From assembly GCA_039679645.1 (NCBI GenBank), contig JBDKUO010000053.1, positions 1-64,000 on the forward strand: a stretch of DNA of 64,000 nt, written 5' to 3'. Shown one piece after another: positions 17,549-25,870 of this stretch (the stretch's first letter is position 1; the number at the start of each line of letters is the position of its first letter). Made by a program: the position numbers and the translations under genes. The notes below the pieces were generated by a model. That model worked only from the letters and a program-made list of their open reading frames with translations, was not told where the DNA came from and ran no database searches. The DNA comes from Armatimonadota bacterium (GTDB lineage Bacteria; Armatimonadota; UBA5829).

Positions 17549-18519
17549 AAAAACTGCGAGTAGGCATAGTTGGGCTTGGCGAGTTTGGTGAGTTGCATGT
17601 TACGGCTTTCTCGCAAATTCCGTATGTCGAGATCACACGTGTCTGCTCGCGCACAGCCTCACGTGCAAAGGAGATTGCCGACAAATACCATGTTCCGGCG
17701 ATCAGCACGGATTATGAGGAGTTTGCATGCTCTGATGACGTGGATGTAGTAAGTGTGGCGACACTGAGCCGGGACCACCGGGTGGTCAGTGTCGCCGCGC
17801 TCGAATCCGGCAAGCATGTTCTGCTTGAAAAGCCTATCGCCGACAGCCTTGATGATGCCGAGGCGATAGCTGCTGCTGCAAAGCGCAGCGCGGGTAAGTT
17901 TATGACTGCTCACATCTGCCGGTTTATGCCGCCATATGCGCATGCCAAGTCTATGATCGATTTGGGCAAGCTTGGCGAGATATCCATGATCCAAGCGTAT
18001 AGGAACAATCACTACACAACCCTTTCGCCGGGTCGAAAGCTGAACCCAATGCGCGAGACAGCCATACACGATATCGACCTTGCGCTGTGGTTTACCGGCA
18101 GCGATGTCGAGGAGTGCAGCGGCTACAAGCGCTATAATCAATCGGATAAAGAGGCCGACAGCACACTTGCCGTGGTGAAACTGACGAACGGAACCCTATG
18201 TTCGTTTGCGTCATCATGGATGGGACGCGACGCTATGCCCGCAGGCCTCGACGCCATGATGAAGATCATTGGCACTAAAGGCGAGATAGAGATCAAAATG
18301 CCCCCGGACAACTTCCGGTTTATCGATGACGCGAAGCACTATAATTTCAATCCCGAGACCTCTCTGGACCCGATAATCCTGAGGCAGTCGGCCCTGGCTA
18401 CAGAGATCGAATACTTCCTGCGCTGCGTGCTGGAAGATAAAGAACCTGAAGTAGTCACGCCCGAGGATGCTTTGAAGACTCTGAGGGCCTCGATCGAGAT
18501 AGACAAAAACTGCACCTGA
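17545..18519 (+). CDS. Gfo/Idh/MocA-family oxidoreductase
   Basis: A 324-aa NAD(P)-dependent dehydrogenase. The N-terminal Rossmann motif is GIVGLGEFGELH, followed by the family EKP motif (LLEKPIADS) and a C-terminal alpha/beta domain with the dyad region ETAIHDIDLALW, whose histidine is the usual catalytic residue. Members oxidise or reduce sugars, inositols and related hydroxyl compounds. It is coupled to the aminotransferase by a 4-bp ATGA overlap, so oxidation of a hydroxyl to a ketone followed by transamination, or the reverse, is a reasonable guess. The substrate is unknown. Confidence 0.9.
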   Translation: MKKLRVGIVGLGEFGELHVTAFSQIPYVEITRVCSRTASRAKEIADKYHVPAISTDYEEFACSDDVDVVSVATLSRDHRVVSVAALESGKHVLLEKPIADSLDDAEAIAAAAKRSAGKFMTAHICRFMPPYAHAKSMIDLGKLGEISMIQAYRNNHYTTLSPGRKLNPMRETAIHDIDLALWFTGSDVEECSGYKRYNQSDKEADSTLAVVKLTNGTLCSFASSWMGRDAMPAGLDAMMKIIGTKGEIEIKMPPDNFRFIDDAKHYNFNPETSLDPIILRQSALATEIEYFLRCVLEDKEPEVVTPEDALKTLRASIEIDKNCT

Positions 18520-18872
18520 TTTAGTATTTTATATTTAATATTGAGTATTGTTCCAGATCGCAGATCGTCGGGGATTTAAATCCCCGACGCACGTATTTGG
18601 GACTTTAGTCCCACGACTGATTTGCTATTTAGTATATTGTATTGATTGTTGACGTCTGATGCGGATTAATTTACGATTCTAGTCCCCGTAGGGGGACTTT
18701 GTGTAGTTGTAGCCGCGGTTTTAACCGCCAGGCGACTGAAGTCGCGGCAACAAAGACACGAAGTCGGCCTACGCCGACTGAAAAAGGAGCTATTTACGCT
18801 CAATCTAATTCGCATCACGCGTGATTATTGAATCTCGTGTGTGGAATCGAATTGCCGTTATGGGGTGATTAA
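18520..18872. repeat. intergenic block of paired hairpin repeats
   Basis: This 353-bp gap has no gene. It contains a 22-bp perfect palindrome around GGGGATTTAAATCCCC (18567-18588) and a hairpin TGGGACT/AGTCCCA near 18598-18613. A two-hairpin element follows (AGTCCCC-GTA-GGGGGACT at 18681-18698, spacer, GCGGTT/AACCGC at 18715-18728), and then the same element in inverted orientation (GCGACT/AGTCGC at 18732-18746, spacer, AGTCGGC/GCCGACT at 18762-18779). Related copies lie at 39535 and 41074. Confidence 0.75.
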
Positions 18873-19712
18873 ATGAGCGTATACGATACGCACATACATC
18901 TGTTTGAAAAACCGTATTGCGATCTGTTTGACAACTCGCATATAAAGAACGGCATCGACGGCAATCTCCACCTCTATGAGCAGTATCGGGCAAGTTTCGG
19001 CATTGACGGCGCCTTTGTCATCTGCTATGAAGATGGCGACTGCCCACAAAACAACTCTTTTGTTGAGTCTATAAAGCAGGGCCGCGGTTGGATATACTCA
19101 TTCGCCCACACCAGGCCCGACCCCTCGACCATGCTCGATGACGCAAAGCGTTTTCATAAACACGGCCACTTCGGCCTTAGCTGCTACCTTGAGAGGGATG
19201 ACGATGCGGTCTGGCTTGCCTCTCCCGAGATGGCTAGCTTCTGGGACTACCTGCAAGAAACCTATATGCCCATCAGCTTTAACCTGAGCGCATTCCAGTG
19301 CGCGCCTATAGCCGATGCTTTGAAGAAGAGACCTGATGTCACGGTGCTGATAAGCCATATGGCTAGGCCGAAAGTAACAGACGGCAAGCTGGATGAGAAT
19401 GATTATGCGCCGCTCCTGCGCTTGGCGGAGTGTAACGGCGCATATGTGAAGCTCTCGGGCTTCTATGCGTTTGTAGTAGACGGCTGGAGATACCCGCAGA
19501 GCGAGTTGTTTAGAGCCGTGGATAAACTGAAAGATACGTTCGGTGTAAATAAGCTCGTCTTTGCATCAGATTTTTCGCCTGTGCTTGAATATAACACATA
19601 CCGCCAGGCGTTGGAGCTGCTGAGAGTCGAGTATAAGGGTTTCACGCCGGATCAGTTAGAAGATATATATTGCAATAATGCGCGCAGGATAATTGCGCAG
19701 CGAGGAGAATGA
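18873..19712 (+). CDS. amidohydrolase-family (COG2159-type) metal hydrolase
   Basis: A 279-aa TIM-barrel metallo-hydrolase. The N-terminal HxH motif is in YDTHIHLF, a mid-chain histidine is in VTVLISHMARP, and the catalytic aspartate is in LVFASDFSP near the C-terminus, as expected for the Amidohydro_2 group. That group includes lactonases and decarboxylases that act on small cyclic or aromatic acids. It shares the cluster with a cyclase-type hydrolase and an M20 hydrolase, and the next gene begins right after its stop with a GAGGAG site inside its own 3' end. The substrate is unknown; a sugar lactone or related acid is plausible. Confidence 0.85.
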   Translation: MSVYDTHIHLFEKPYCDLFDNSHIKNGIDGNLHLYEQYRASFGIDGAFVICYEDGDCPQNNSFVESIKQGRGWIYSFAHTRPDPSTMLDDAKRFHKHGHFGLSCYLERDDDAVWLASPEMASFWDYLQETYMPISFNLSAFQCAPIADALKKRPDVTVLISHMARPKVTDGKLDENDYAPLLRLAECNGAYVKLSGFYAFVVDGWRYPQSELFRAVDKLKDTFGVNKLVFASDFSPVLEYNTYRQALELLRVEYKGFTPDQLEDIYCNNARRIIAQRGE

Positions 19713-19713
19713 A

Positions 19714-20388
19714 ATGGCAATTGTAGAGCAGATCGGTCCATATCGCATCGTGGACCTGAGCAAGCATTTATACCCTGAAAAAGAGACCAGAAGGTGCCAC
19801 CTCAGGCGGTTCTATCAGGACTGGACCAAGGACTATCACACTGATATGGACCTCGAGTCGCACCTTGGCACGCATGTCGAAACTCCCGTCCACTACAAGG
19901 ACGGCTGGAAAGACATTCTCGATCTTCCTCTGACCGCATTTATAGGCCGCACGGTAGTTCTGGACCTGGATATAGAGCCGAAAGCGCCTGTCACAGCAGC
20001 GGTGCTGGACAAGGCCGACAAGGGCCGCATACGTGAGGGCGACGCCGTGATAGTAAAGAGCCCATACCACTGTGTGCCTTTCTCGGACGATCCCAACGAC
20101 GAGCGCCCTTACCTGTGCCGCGAGTCGGGTGACTGGTTCGCCGATAAGAAAGTCAAATGCATAGGTTTCGGAGACTCGGTTGCCATAGAGCACTCCGTCA
20201 AGGATGCATGCGATGTGCATGAAGCCGTTATGCCTCACGATATCACGTTCCTGGAGGTCATGCAGAACCTGGACGAGCTCAAGTCTGATGTGTTCCTGAT
20301 GGTCTTTATGCCCATGCCGATCAAGGGACTGGACTCCTGCTGCGTTCGTCCCGTCGCAATAGAGGGCGTGCCGGGGTTCACCGAATGA
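19714..20388 (+). CDS. cyclase-family (kynurenine formamidase-like) metal hydrolase
   Basis: A 224-aa protein; ATG 19714 is chosen because GAGGAG lies 6-7 nt upstream. It carries the family signature HxGTHxDxPxH as HLGTHVETPVH, with Glu in place of the usual Asp. Relatives hydrolyse amides or lactones (N-formylkynurenine, isatin, cyclic polyketides). The E-for-D change is conservative and probably keeps metal binding. The stop codon overlaps the start of the next gene (ATGA), so it is coupled to the M20 hydrolase and probably acts on the same substrate chain. Confidence 0.85.
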   Translation: MAIVEQIGPYRIVDLSKHLYPEKETRRCHLRRFYQDWTKDYHTDMDLESHLGTHVETPVHYKDGWKDILDLPLTAFIGRTVVLDLDIEPKAPVTAAVLDKADKGRIREGDAVIVKSPYHCVPFSDDPNDERPYLCRESGDWFADKKVKCIGFGDSVAIEHSVKDACDVHEAVMPHDITFLEVMQNLDELKSDVFLMVFMPMPIKGLDSCCVRPVAIEGVPGFTE

Positions 20389-21527
20389 TCGACGCAAAGT
20401 CCATATTAAAAGACCTGATCGCCATCCCCAGCGTGAACCCTGCGGGCAAATGCGACCTGCCGACTGATATCGTTGGCGAAGCGCGGGTGGCCGATTACGT
20501 CGAGGACTTCATACGCAAGCTCGGTGTCGACCTGATAGTGCAGGAGACCGGCAGCAACGGCGAGCGCAATGCCGGCGGCATGCTCTTTCGGGGCAAAGAC
20601 CGCAAGACCGTAATATTGCAGTCGCATATGGACACTGTCGGCATTGGTGAGAATAGAAGCCTGCTGGTCCCCAGAGAGGAAAACGGACGGATATATGGCC
20701 GGGGAGCCTGTGACGACAAGGGCAGCCTTGCCGCGATGCTCTCAGCCCTGGCTATTGCTGCAGATAAACCGGCGGGTGAATATAATATAGCTGTGGTCGG
20801 CGTGACGGACGAGGAATACAGTTGGCGTGGCAGCAAAACTCTTGTCTCCCAGTCCCCGACTGCCGATGCCTATTTCGGCATTGTAGGCGAGCCGACCGGC
20901 TGCAAGCTGGTGCACGGCTATAAAGGCGTTGCCCGCTGGAGCATCGCCACCACCGGCGTCAGCGCCCACAGCTCGCAGCCTGAGAAAGGCAAAAATGCCA
21001 TCTATCGCATGGCTAAGGTCCTAACTGCGCTGGAAGAATATGGGCGCGAGCTTGCAAACGTAGTAGACGATAAACTGGGCACTGAGACCCTTTCAGTTGG
21101 TGTCATCAGGGGCGGCAGCGCAGTGAATGTCGTGCCTGATCGCTGCGAGATAGAGCTCGACAGGCGCCTTACCCGAAAGATGACTCCCCAGCAGGCCAAG
21201 CAGCTTATAGGCGAGTATTTGAATAAGCACGGCATTACGCAGGATTATATCATGTCGGATTTTACCGATGCGCAGTTCGCAGCGGTTGTCGATGAGGGTC
21301 ATGCAATGTTAGAATTGCTCAGGCGTATTTGTCGCGACCAAGGTCTTGATGACGGTCTGCACACTGTTAGCTTTGGCTCGGACGCATATCGAATGAACGA
21401 TGCGGGCATCCCGACCATAGTCTGGGGACCGGGCAGCATAGATCTGGCTCATGGCGACAACGAATACGTGGATTTGCGTGAGATAGAACAGGCCACTGCC
21501 TTTTATGCTGAGGTGATGTCGGCCTGA
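20385..21527 (+). CDS. M20-family metallo-hydrolase (ArgE/DapE type)
   Basis: A 380-aa di-zinc hydrolase. The catalytic motifs are clear: VILQSHMDTVG (HxD), GRGACDDKGSLAAML, VTDEEYSWRGS (the general-base EE pair), GIVGEPTGCKLVHGYKG, and a C-terminal histidine in DLAHGDNEYV. The small dimerisation domain lies about residues 180-290. Relatives remove acetyl or succinyl groups from amino acids or cleave dipeptides. It is coupled to the upstream cyclase gene by a 4-bp overlap. Together with the aminotransferase it suggests that the pathway substrate carries an amide-linked nitrogen, which is inference. Confidence 0.9.
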   Translation: MIDAKSILKDLIAIPSVNPAGKCDLPTDIVGEARVADYVEDFIRKLGVDLIVQETGSNGERNAGGMLFRGKDRKTVILQSHMDTVGIGENRSLLVPREENGRIYGRGACDDKGSLAAMLSALAIAADKPAGEYNIAVVGVTDEEYSWRGSKTLVSQSPTADAYFGIVGEPTGCKLVHGYKGVARWSIATTGVSAHSSQPEKGKNAIYRMAKVLTALEEYGRELANVVDDKLGTETLSVGVIRGGSAVNVVPDRCEIELDRRLTRKMTPQQAKQLIGEYLNKHGITQDYIMSDFTDAQFAAVVDEGHAMLELLRRICRDQGLDDGLHTVSFGSDAYRMNDAGIPTIVWGPGSIDLAHGDNEYVDLREIEQATAFYAEVMSA

Positions 21528-21549
21528 TATCAAGCAGTAGGTGATAAAA

Positions 21550-23856
21550 ATGGCTGACAGACAACGCACCAGGATTAGTTCAGACTGGATGTTTTACAAA
21601 GGCTGCATCCAGGACGCAAACGAGCGCGACTTCAACGATAAAGACTGGCAGAGTGTAGACCTGCCTCACGACTACAGCATCGAAGGCCCCCCAGATAGTA
21701 ACAACTACTCCTGGGGCGGCTATCTTTCCAAAGGTCCCGGCTGGTATCGCAAATATCTTCCCTCCATCCCCGATGACGGCCGTAGGGTCTATGTAGAGTT
21801 CGAGGGTGTCTTCAAAAACAGCACCGTCTGGGTCAACGGCGCCAGAGTCCATACGCATCCTTGGGGCTACACCGGTTTTGTGATTGATATTACTGATGCC
21901 CTAAAGCATGACGGCAAGCCGGAAGTTGTCAGTGTCTTTATCGATGTCGATAATACAAAAATTGTGACTGATCCGGGCAATGAGGGCTGGTGGTATGAGG
22001 GCTGCGGGATATACCGCCACGTCTGGCTGATATCCACCAATCCCGTGCATGTGGACAAATGGGGCACGTTCGTCACCACACCCAAGGTCGATAAGCAACA
22101 TGCGCTTGTAAATGCAAAGACCACTCTTAGAAATGACACTCAATCCGAACAGCGTGTGACCCTTCAGACAACCCTGCTCGATCCTAGCGGCAGCACGATC
22201 ACGATAATGTCGAGTGACGGCGTCATATCTTCCGGGTCGACAATAGACATCGACCAGAACGCAGATATAGACAGTCCGACTCTGTGGTCAGTAAATGACC
22301 CGACGTTATATTCAGTCCAGTCAAAGGTGATTCTCTCCGGTGAAGAGGTAGATACCTATACCACCGAGTTCGGTATCCGCTGGTTCGAGTTTACACCGGA
22401 CAAGGGCTTCTTCCTAAATGGCGAGCACATCCAGCTCAGGGGAATGGACATCCATGCCGACTGCGGCGGCCTCGGTATGGCTCTGCCGGACCGGGTCAAC
22501 TACAAGACAATCGAGATAATGAAACAGATGGGGTGCAACTTCCTGCGCTCGTCGCATCACGATGCCTCTCCGTCACTTATGGAGGCGTGCGACAGGCTTG
22601 GAATGCTCGTGTGGGCTGAGACCAGATACCTCGAAGAATCCAAGACACCCGTCCCGGCGCTCATAGACCTTATCCACCGTAACCGCAACCACTCGAGCAT
22701 AATCTGCTGGGGCCTGGCCAATACGGCTGGCAGCGAAGATGACACCCTCACCAACTGCCTGAAAGTCCTGAACGAGGTTGCTCACGCGCAGGACCCGACC
22801 CGTCCCACGGCATTCGGCTGTGAGGGTAACACAGACGCCAATGCGAACGGCTTTGCGTTTGTAACTGATATTATGGGCTACAACGGCGGGGGCATGGGTA
22901 TCGATGACCGTGACCATCAGCTCTACCCGGATCGTAAGATGCTTATCAGCGAATTTTCTTCCGGTCATGGCGCGCGCGGAGTCTATGAAGAGATTCCATC
23001 CGGCATAGTCAGCAAGGTCACATATGGAGATGGCCGGGTTGTCGAATGCGACGGCAAATACACCAGCATCTATGATCTCTGCACGCAGTTCGAAAAAGAA
23101 TGGACTCACATAGCCGAGCGCCCTTGGCTTGCCGGAGGCGCAATGTGGTCGGGCTTCGAGTATTACGGTGAGACAATAGGCTGGCCGACAATCACCAGCC
23201 AGTTCGGCGTCCTCGACATATGCCGCTTCCCCAAGGACACATACTATTATTTCCTGCAAGAGTGGACTGATGAGCCTATGGTGCATATTTTTCCACACTG
23301 GACATGGCCGGGCAAAGAGGGTCAGGTTATCGATGTCTGGGGCTACACTAACTGCGACAGCGTCCGCCTTTCCTTAAACGGCAAGCCCCTGGGTGAAATT
23401 CCGCGCAAGCCTCTCAGCCATATAGAGTGGAAAGTGCCGTATGAGCCTGGAGTGCTTATGGCTGAGGGTATCATCGATGGCAAAGTGGCCTGCACACAGG
23501 AGACAAGAACGGCGAGCGAGCCTGCACAGATTCATATGAGCGTCGACCGCACGAGCATCTCCGCCGACGGCATGGACGTAAGCTTCGTTACCATAAGCAT
23601 TTATGACCGCGACGACATCTTTGTCCCGACTGCCGGCAGTCTTATAGATATACAGGTCACCGGTCAAGGCAGGCTTATAGGTCTGAGTTCAGGTGATCCC
23701 GGCAGCCATGAGAGCCCGAAAGGCTCCAGAGCAAAAGTATTCAACGGCTTGCTGCTCGCTATTGTTCAAAGTAATGTCGAGTCTGGTTCTATAAATGTAA
23801 CTGCGACTTCAAACGGACTGGAGTCTGGGCGCATTGTTATAACTGCTGAGCCATAA
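21550..23856 (+). CDS. glycoside hydrolase family 2-like protein, acid/base residue replaced
   Basis: A 768-aa protein with the GH2 order: sugar-binding jelly roll (about 5-175: WMFYKG..., YRKYL, VYVEFEGVF), Ig-like sandwich (about 180-275), TIM barrel (about 280-590: FFLNGEHIQLRGMDIHAD, NFLRSSHHDASP) and C-terminal Ig-like domains. The nucleophile is probably E468 in LISEFSSG. At the acid/base site the usual WSLGNE reads WGLANT (N391-T392), so the catalytic glutamate is missing. There is no signal peptide, so it is cytoplasmic. It may have lost hydrolysis, may use another acid, or may act on a substrate with a good leaving group. It is the last gene of the catabolic run. ATG 21550 is preferred over the GTG at 21541. 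Confidence 0.85.
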   Translation: MADRQRTRISSDWMFYKGCIQDANERDFNDKDWQSVDLPHDYSIEGPPDSNNYSWGGYLSKGPGWYRKYLPSIPDDGRRVYVEFEGVFKNSTVWVNGARVHTHPWGYTGFVIDITDALKHDGKPEVVSVFIDVDNTKIVTDPGNEGWWYEGCGIYRHVWLISTNPVHVDKWGTFVTTPKVDKQHALVNAKTTLRNDTQSEQRVTLQTTLLDPSGSTITIMSSDGVISSGSTIDIDQNADIDSPTLWSVNDPTLYSVQSKVILSGEEVDTYTTEFGIRWFEFTPDKGFFLNGEHIQLRGMDIHADCGGLGMALPDRVNYKTIEIMKQMGCNFLRSSHHDASPSLMEACDRLGMLVWAETRYLEESKTPVPALIDLIHRNRNHSSIICWGLANTAGSEDDTLTNCLKVLNEVAHAQDPTRPTAFGCEGNTDANANGFAFVTDIMGYNGGGMGIDDRDHQLYPDRKMLISEFSSGHGARGVYEEIPSGIVSKVTYGDGRVVECDGKYTSIYDLCTQFEKEWTHIAERPWLAGGAMWSGFEYYGETIGWPTITSQFGVLDICRFPKDTYYYFLQEWTDEPMVHIFPHWTWPGKEGQVIDVWGYTNCDSVRLSLNGKPLGEIPRKPLSHIEWKVPYEPGVLMAEGIIDGKVACTQETRTASEPAQIHMSVDRTSISADGMDVSFVTISIYDRDDIFVPTAGSLIDIQVTGQGRLIGLSSGDPGSHESPKGSRAKVFNGLLLAIVQSNVESGSINVTATSNGLESGRIVITAEP

Positions 23857-23931
23857 AGAAGGAATACAGACCCATTTGCTGTAAGAATCACTCATGATAT
23901 TTATCAAAATAGGATTTGGGAGGGTCTGTAT

Positions 23932-24771
23932 ATGAACGTTTCGGCAAATCTGATCGATAAACTGCGTGATCCAAAAGAAAAGTCGGCATTTACGTGGCTG
24001 ATGGTATGTTCCATTCCGATTTGGGTATTGTTTATTGCTTGGACCATTATCAGCTTCGGCGGGTTTTTGCTGATAGTCGGATTTATTGTGCTGATCCGCT
24101 TTCTGGCTGAATTATTCGCGGTGGCGTATATTAAGTCAAACGCGATAGAGGTAAGTGAGAACCAGATTCCGGGTGTATATGAGGCTGCCCGTGCATGCTG
24201 TGAAAAACTTGGCTGTAATCAACCTGTCGTTTATGTAATGCAAGATAGTTTGTGGAACGCCTTTGCCATGAAGCTGGCAGGCAGGCGAATGGTTGTATTG
24301 CTCTCAGGAGCTATTGATTCGCTGCTGCTTAAGGGCGATATGCGTCAGGTGACATGGCTTGTCGGTCATGAGATCGGCCACCATGCAGCAGGGCACCTGG
24401 ATTTCTGGTCAAAAACTGCGGAGTTCGGCGCATGGCTGCCATGGTTGTTGTTGTGGTATAAACGCCGCTGCGAGCTCACATGCGACAGAATCGGCCTGTA
24501 TTGCACTGGTGATCCGACAGCATGCCTTACGGCTTTGGCTAATCTGTCTGTCGGCGCTCAGCTTGCTCCTTGTGTGAACATCAATGAAGCAATAGCTCAA
24601 TGGCATCGCCATCAGCATGAGGTATATGTTCGGTATCGTACAATATACTCCACTCATCCGCCTCATCTTTGGCGTATGGAAGAAATGGCGAAGGCAGCAG
24701 CGGTGATGGGTATGTTTGCAAGCGCGTCAAACAACTCACCTGCTTCTGAGCCGCAACCACCTACAGCCTAA
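23932..24771 (+). CDS. M48-like membrane zinc metallopeptidase
   Basis: A 279-aa protein with ATG 23932 after GGGAGGG. Two hydrophobic segments (about 22-43 and 44-67) precede a peptidase domain with the zinc motif HEIGHH (H146, E147, H150) and the probable third ligand E181 in RRCELTCDRIG, the M48 ExxxD pattern. HtpX and related enzymes degrade misfolded membrane proteins. This one lacks the C-terminal membrane pair of HtpX and ends in a proline-rich tail. It stands alone between the GH2 gene and two tandem hairpins at 24792-24841. Confidence 0.85.
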   Translation: MNVSANLIDKLRDPKEKSAFTWLMVCSIPIWVLFIAWTIISFGGFLLIVGFIVLIRFLAELFAVAYIKSNAIEVSENQIPGVYEAARACCEKLGCNQPVVYVMQDSLWNAFAMKLAGRRMVVLLSGAIDSLLLKGDMRQVTWLVGHEIGHHAAGHLDFWSKTAEFGAWLPWLLLWYKRRCELTCDRIGLYCTGDPTACLTALANLSVGAQLAPCVNINEAIAQWHRHQHEVYVRYRTIYSTHPPHLWRMEEMAKAAAVMGMFASASNNSPASEPQPPTA

Positions 24772-24791
24772 AAACCGCTATCTTTGATTTG

Positions 24792-24841
24792 ATGGGCCGG
24801 GGAATCTTTCTCCGGTCCCCATTGGCCGGAATCCTTCCGGC
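24792..24841. repeat. two tandem hairpins after the M48 gene
   Basis: The first hairpin pairs ATGGG-CCGG (24792 onward) with CCGG-CCCAT (to about 24822). The second is the perfect 7-bp stem GCCGGAA-TCC-TTCCGGC (24825-24841). They may serve as a terminator, though no T-run follows. Confidence 0.5.
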
Positions 24842-24896
24842 ATAGCGCCGCCAACTGAATGAGTTCACTACACAAACGCATATCGGAGTCACAAGT

Positions 24897-25757
24897 ATGC
24901 AAACAGATTTCAATAGAGAAATATCCTGGTGGGATGCTAAAGCATCTAAAGAAGAATCAGATATGGCGGATGAATCGATCAATCGAGTGTTGCGCTGGCG
25001 CGAGATTGAGCGTCATCTTGATGGAGTGAAAAGCATTCTCGATATTGGAGCAGCTACGGGTGTATTTTCAATTCCCCTTGCGAGGCGAGGGTTCAAGGTT
25101 ACTCATCTTGATTTCTCGCCGGCAATGCTTGAGATAGCAAGATTGAAAGCCGATGGCATCAAGAACATTGAGTTTGTTGAAGCCAATTCAAATAATCTAC
25201 CATATGCAGATCGATCATTTGATCTGGTTATCAACATGGACGGTGCGATTTCTTTTTGCGGTTCAGATGCGAATAGAGCTTTAGCAGAAGCATGTCGGGT
25301 AACAGGAAAAGTACTTATTATATCCGTGTCGAATCGCGCAGCTATGATACCGGGTTGGATCAGAACAAGTATCAATTCGTTCAGCCGCTTTATACCGGCA
25401 GTAAAAGAGATGCTTGAAAACGGATTATGGCATCAGGATCAATTTCCTGAAAATGCAATATTGTCGAAAGGCTGCACAATGGGCTATCTCGGAACCATGA
25501 AAGCATTTCTGCCTGATGAATTAAGAACCGTCCTAGAATCACAGCATATGGAAATCACCAGGCTCGGAGGAATCGGTTCACTTGCCTGCCTATGTGGCGA
25601 TGAAGCTGTAAAACGTATTACTTCTGACCATAATCTCCTGTCAGAGTTCGCCGATATGTGCGAGTATTATGATAAGTATATTATGCCGGAAGGCCCAGGC
25701 ACATGGCAGCGTGCGGGACTTATTGCAGTCGCCACACCTTCAGCACGAAGCCACTAA
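24897..25757 (+). CDS. class I SAM-dependent methyltransferase
   Basis: A 286-aa protein of the Methyltransf_11 type with ATG 24897 after CGGAG. Motif I is ILDIGAATGVFSIPLA, motif II THLDFSPAMLEIA, and motif III region FDLVINMDGAISFCG. The C-terminal part contains several Cys and His residues and is not recognised. The substrate cannot be inferred. It lies 113 bp upstream of hydF on the same strand without an obvious terminator between, so co-transcription is possible. Confidence 0.85.
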   Translation: MQTDFNREISWWDAKASKEESDMADESINRVLRWREIERHLDGVKSILDIGAATGVFSIPLARRGFKVTHLDFSPAMLEIARLKADGIKNIEFVEANSNNLPYADRSFDLVINMDGAISFCGSDANRALAEACRVTGKVLIISVSNRAAMIPGWIRTSINSFSRFIPAVKEMLENGLWHQDQFPENAILSKGCTMGYLGTMKAFLPDELRTVLESQHMEITRLGGIGSLACLCGDEAVKRITSDHNLLSEFADMCEYYDKYIMPEGPGTWQRAGLIAVATPSARSH

Positions 25758-25870
25758 TGAAAGTGCAAAAATTGGAATACTATCAGGTCTTGTTAGTTCT
25801 CGACTTGGCCGATCCCGAAATCGCAAACGTGCTACAATAGAATGTAGTAAAGGTATTTCGAGGACAAGCC

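Noticed and set aside
18520-18872. CRISPR array
   Set aside because: The repeats are hairpins with differing stems, not identical direct repeats with regular spacers.
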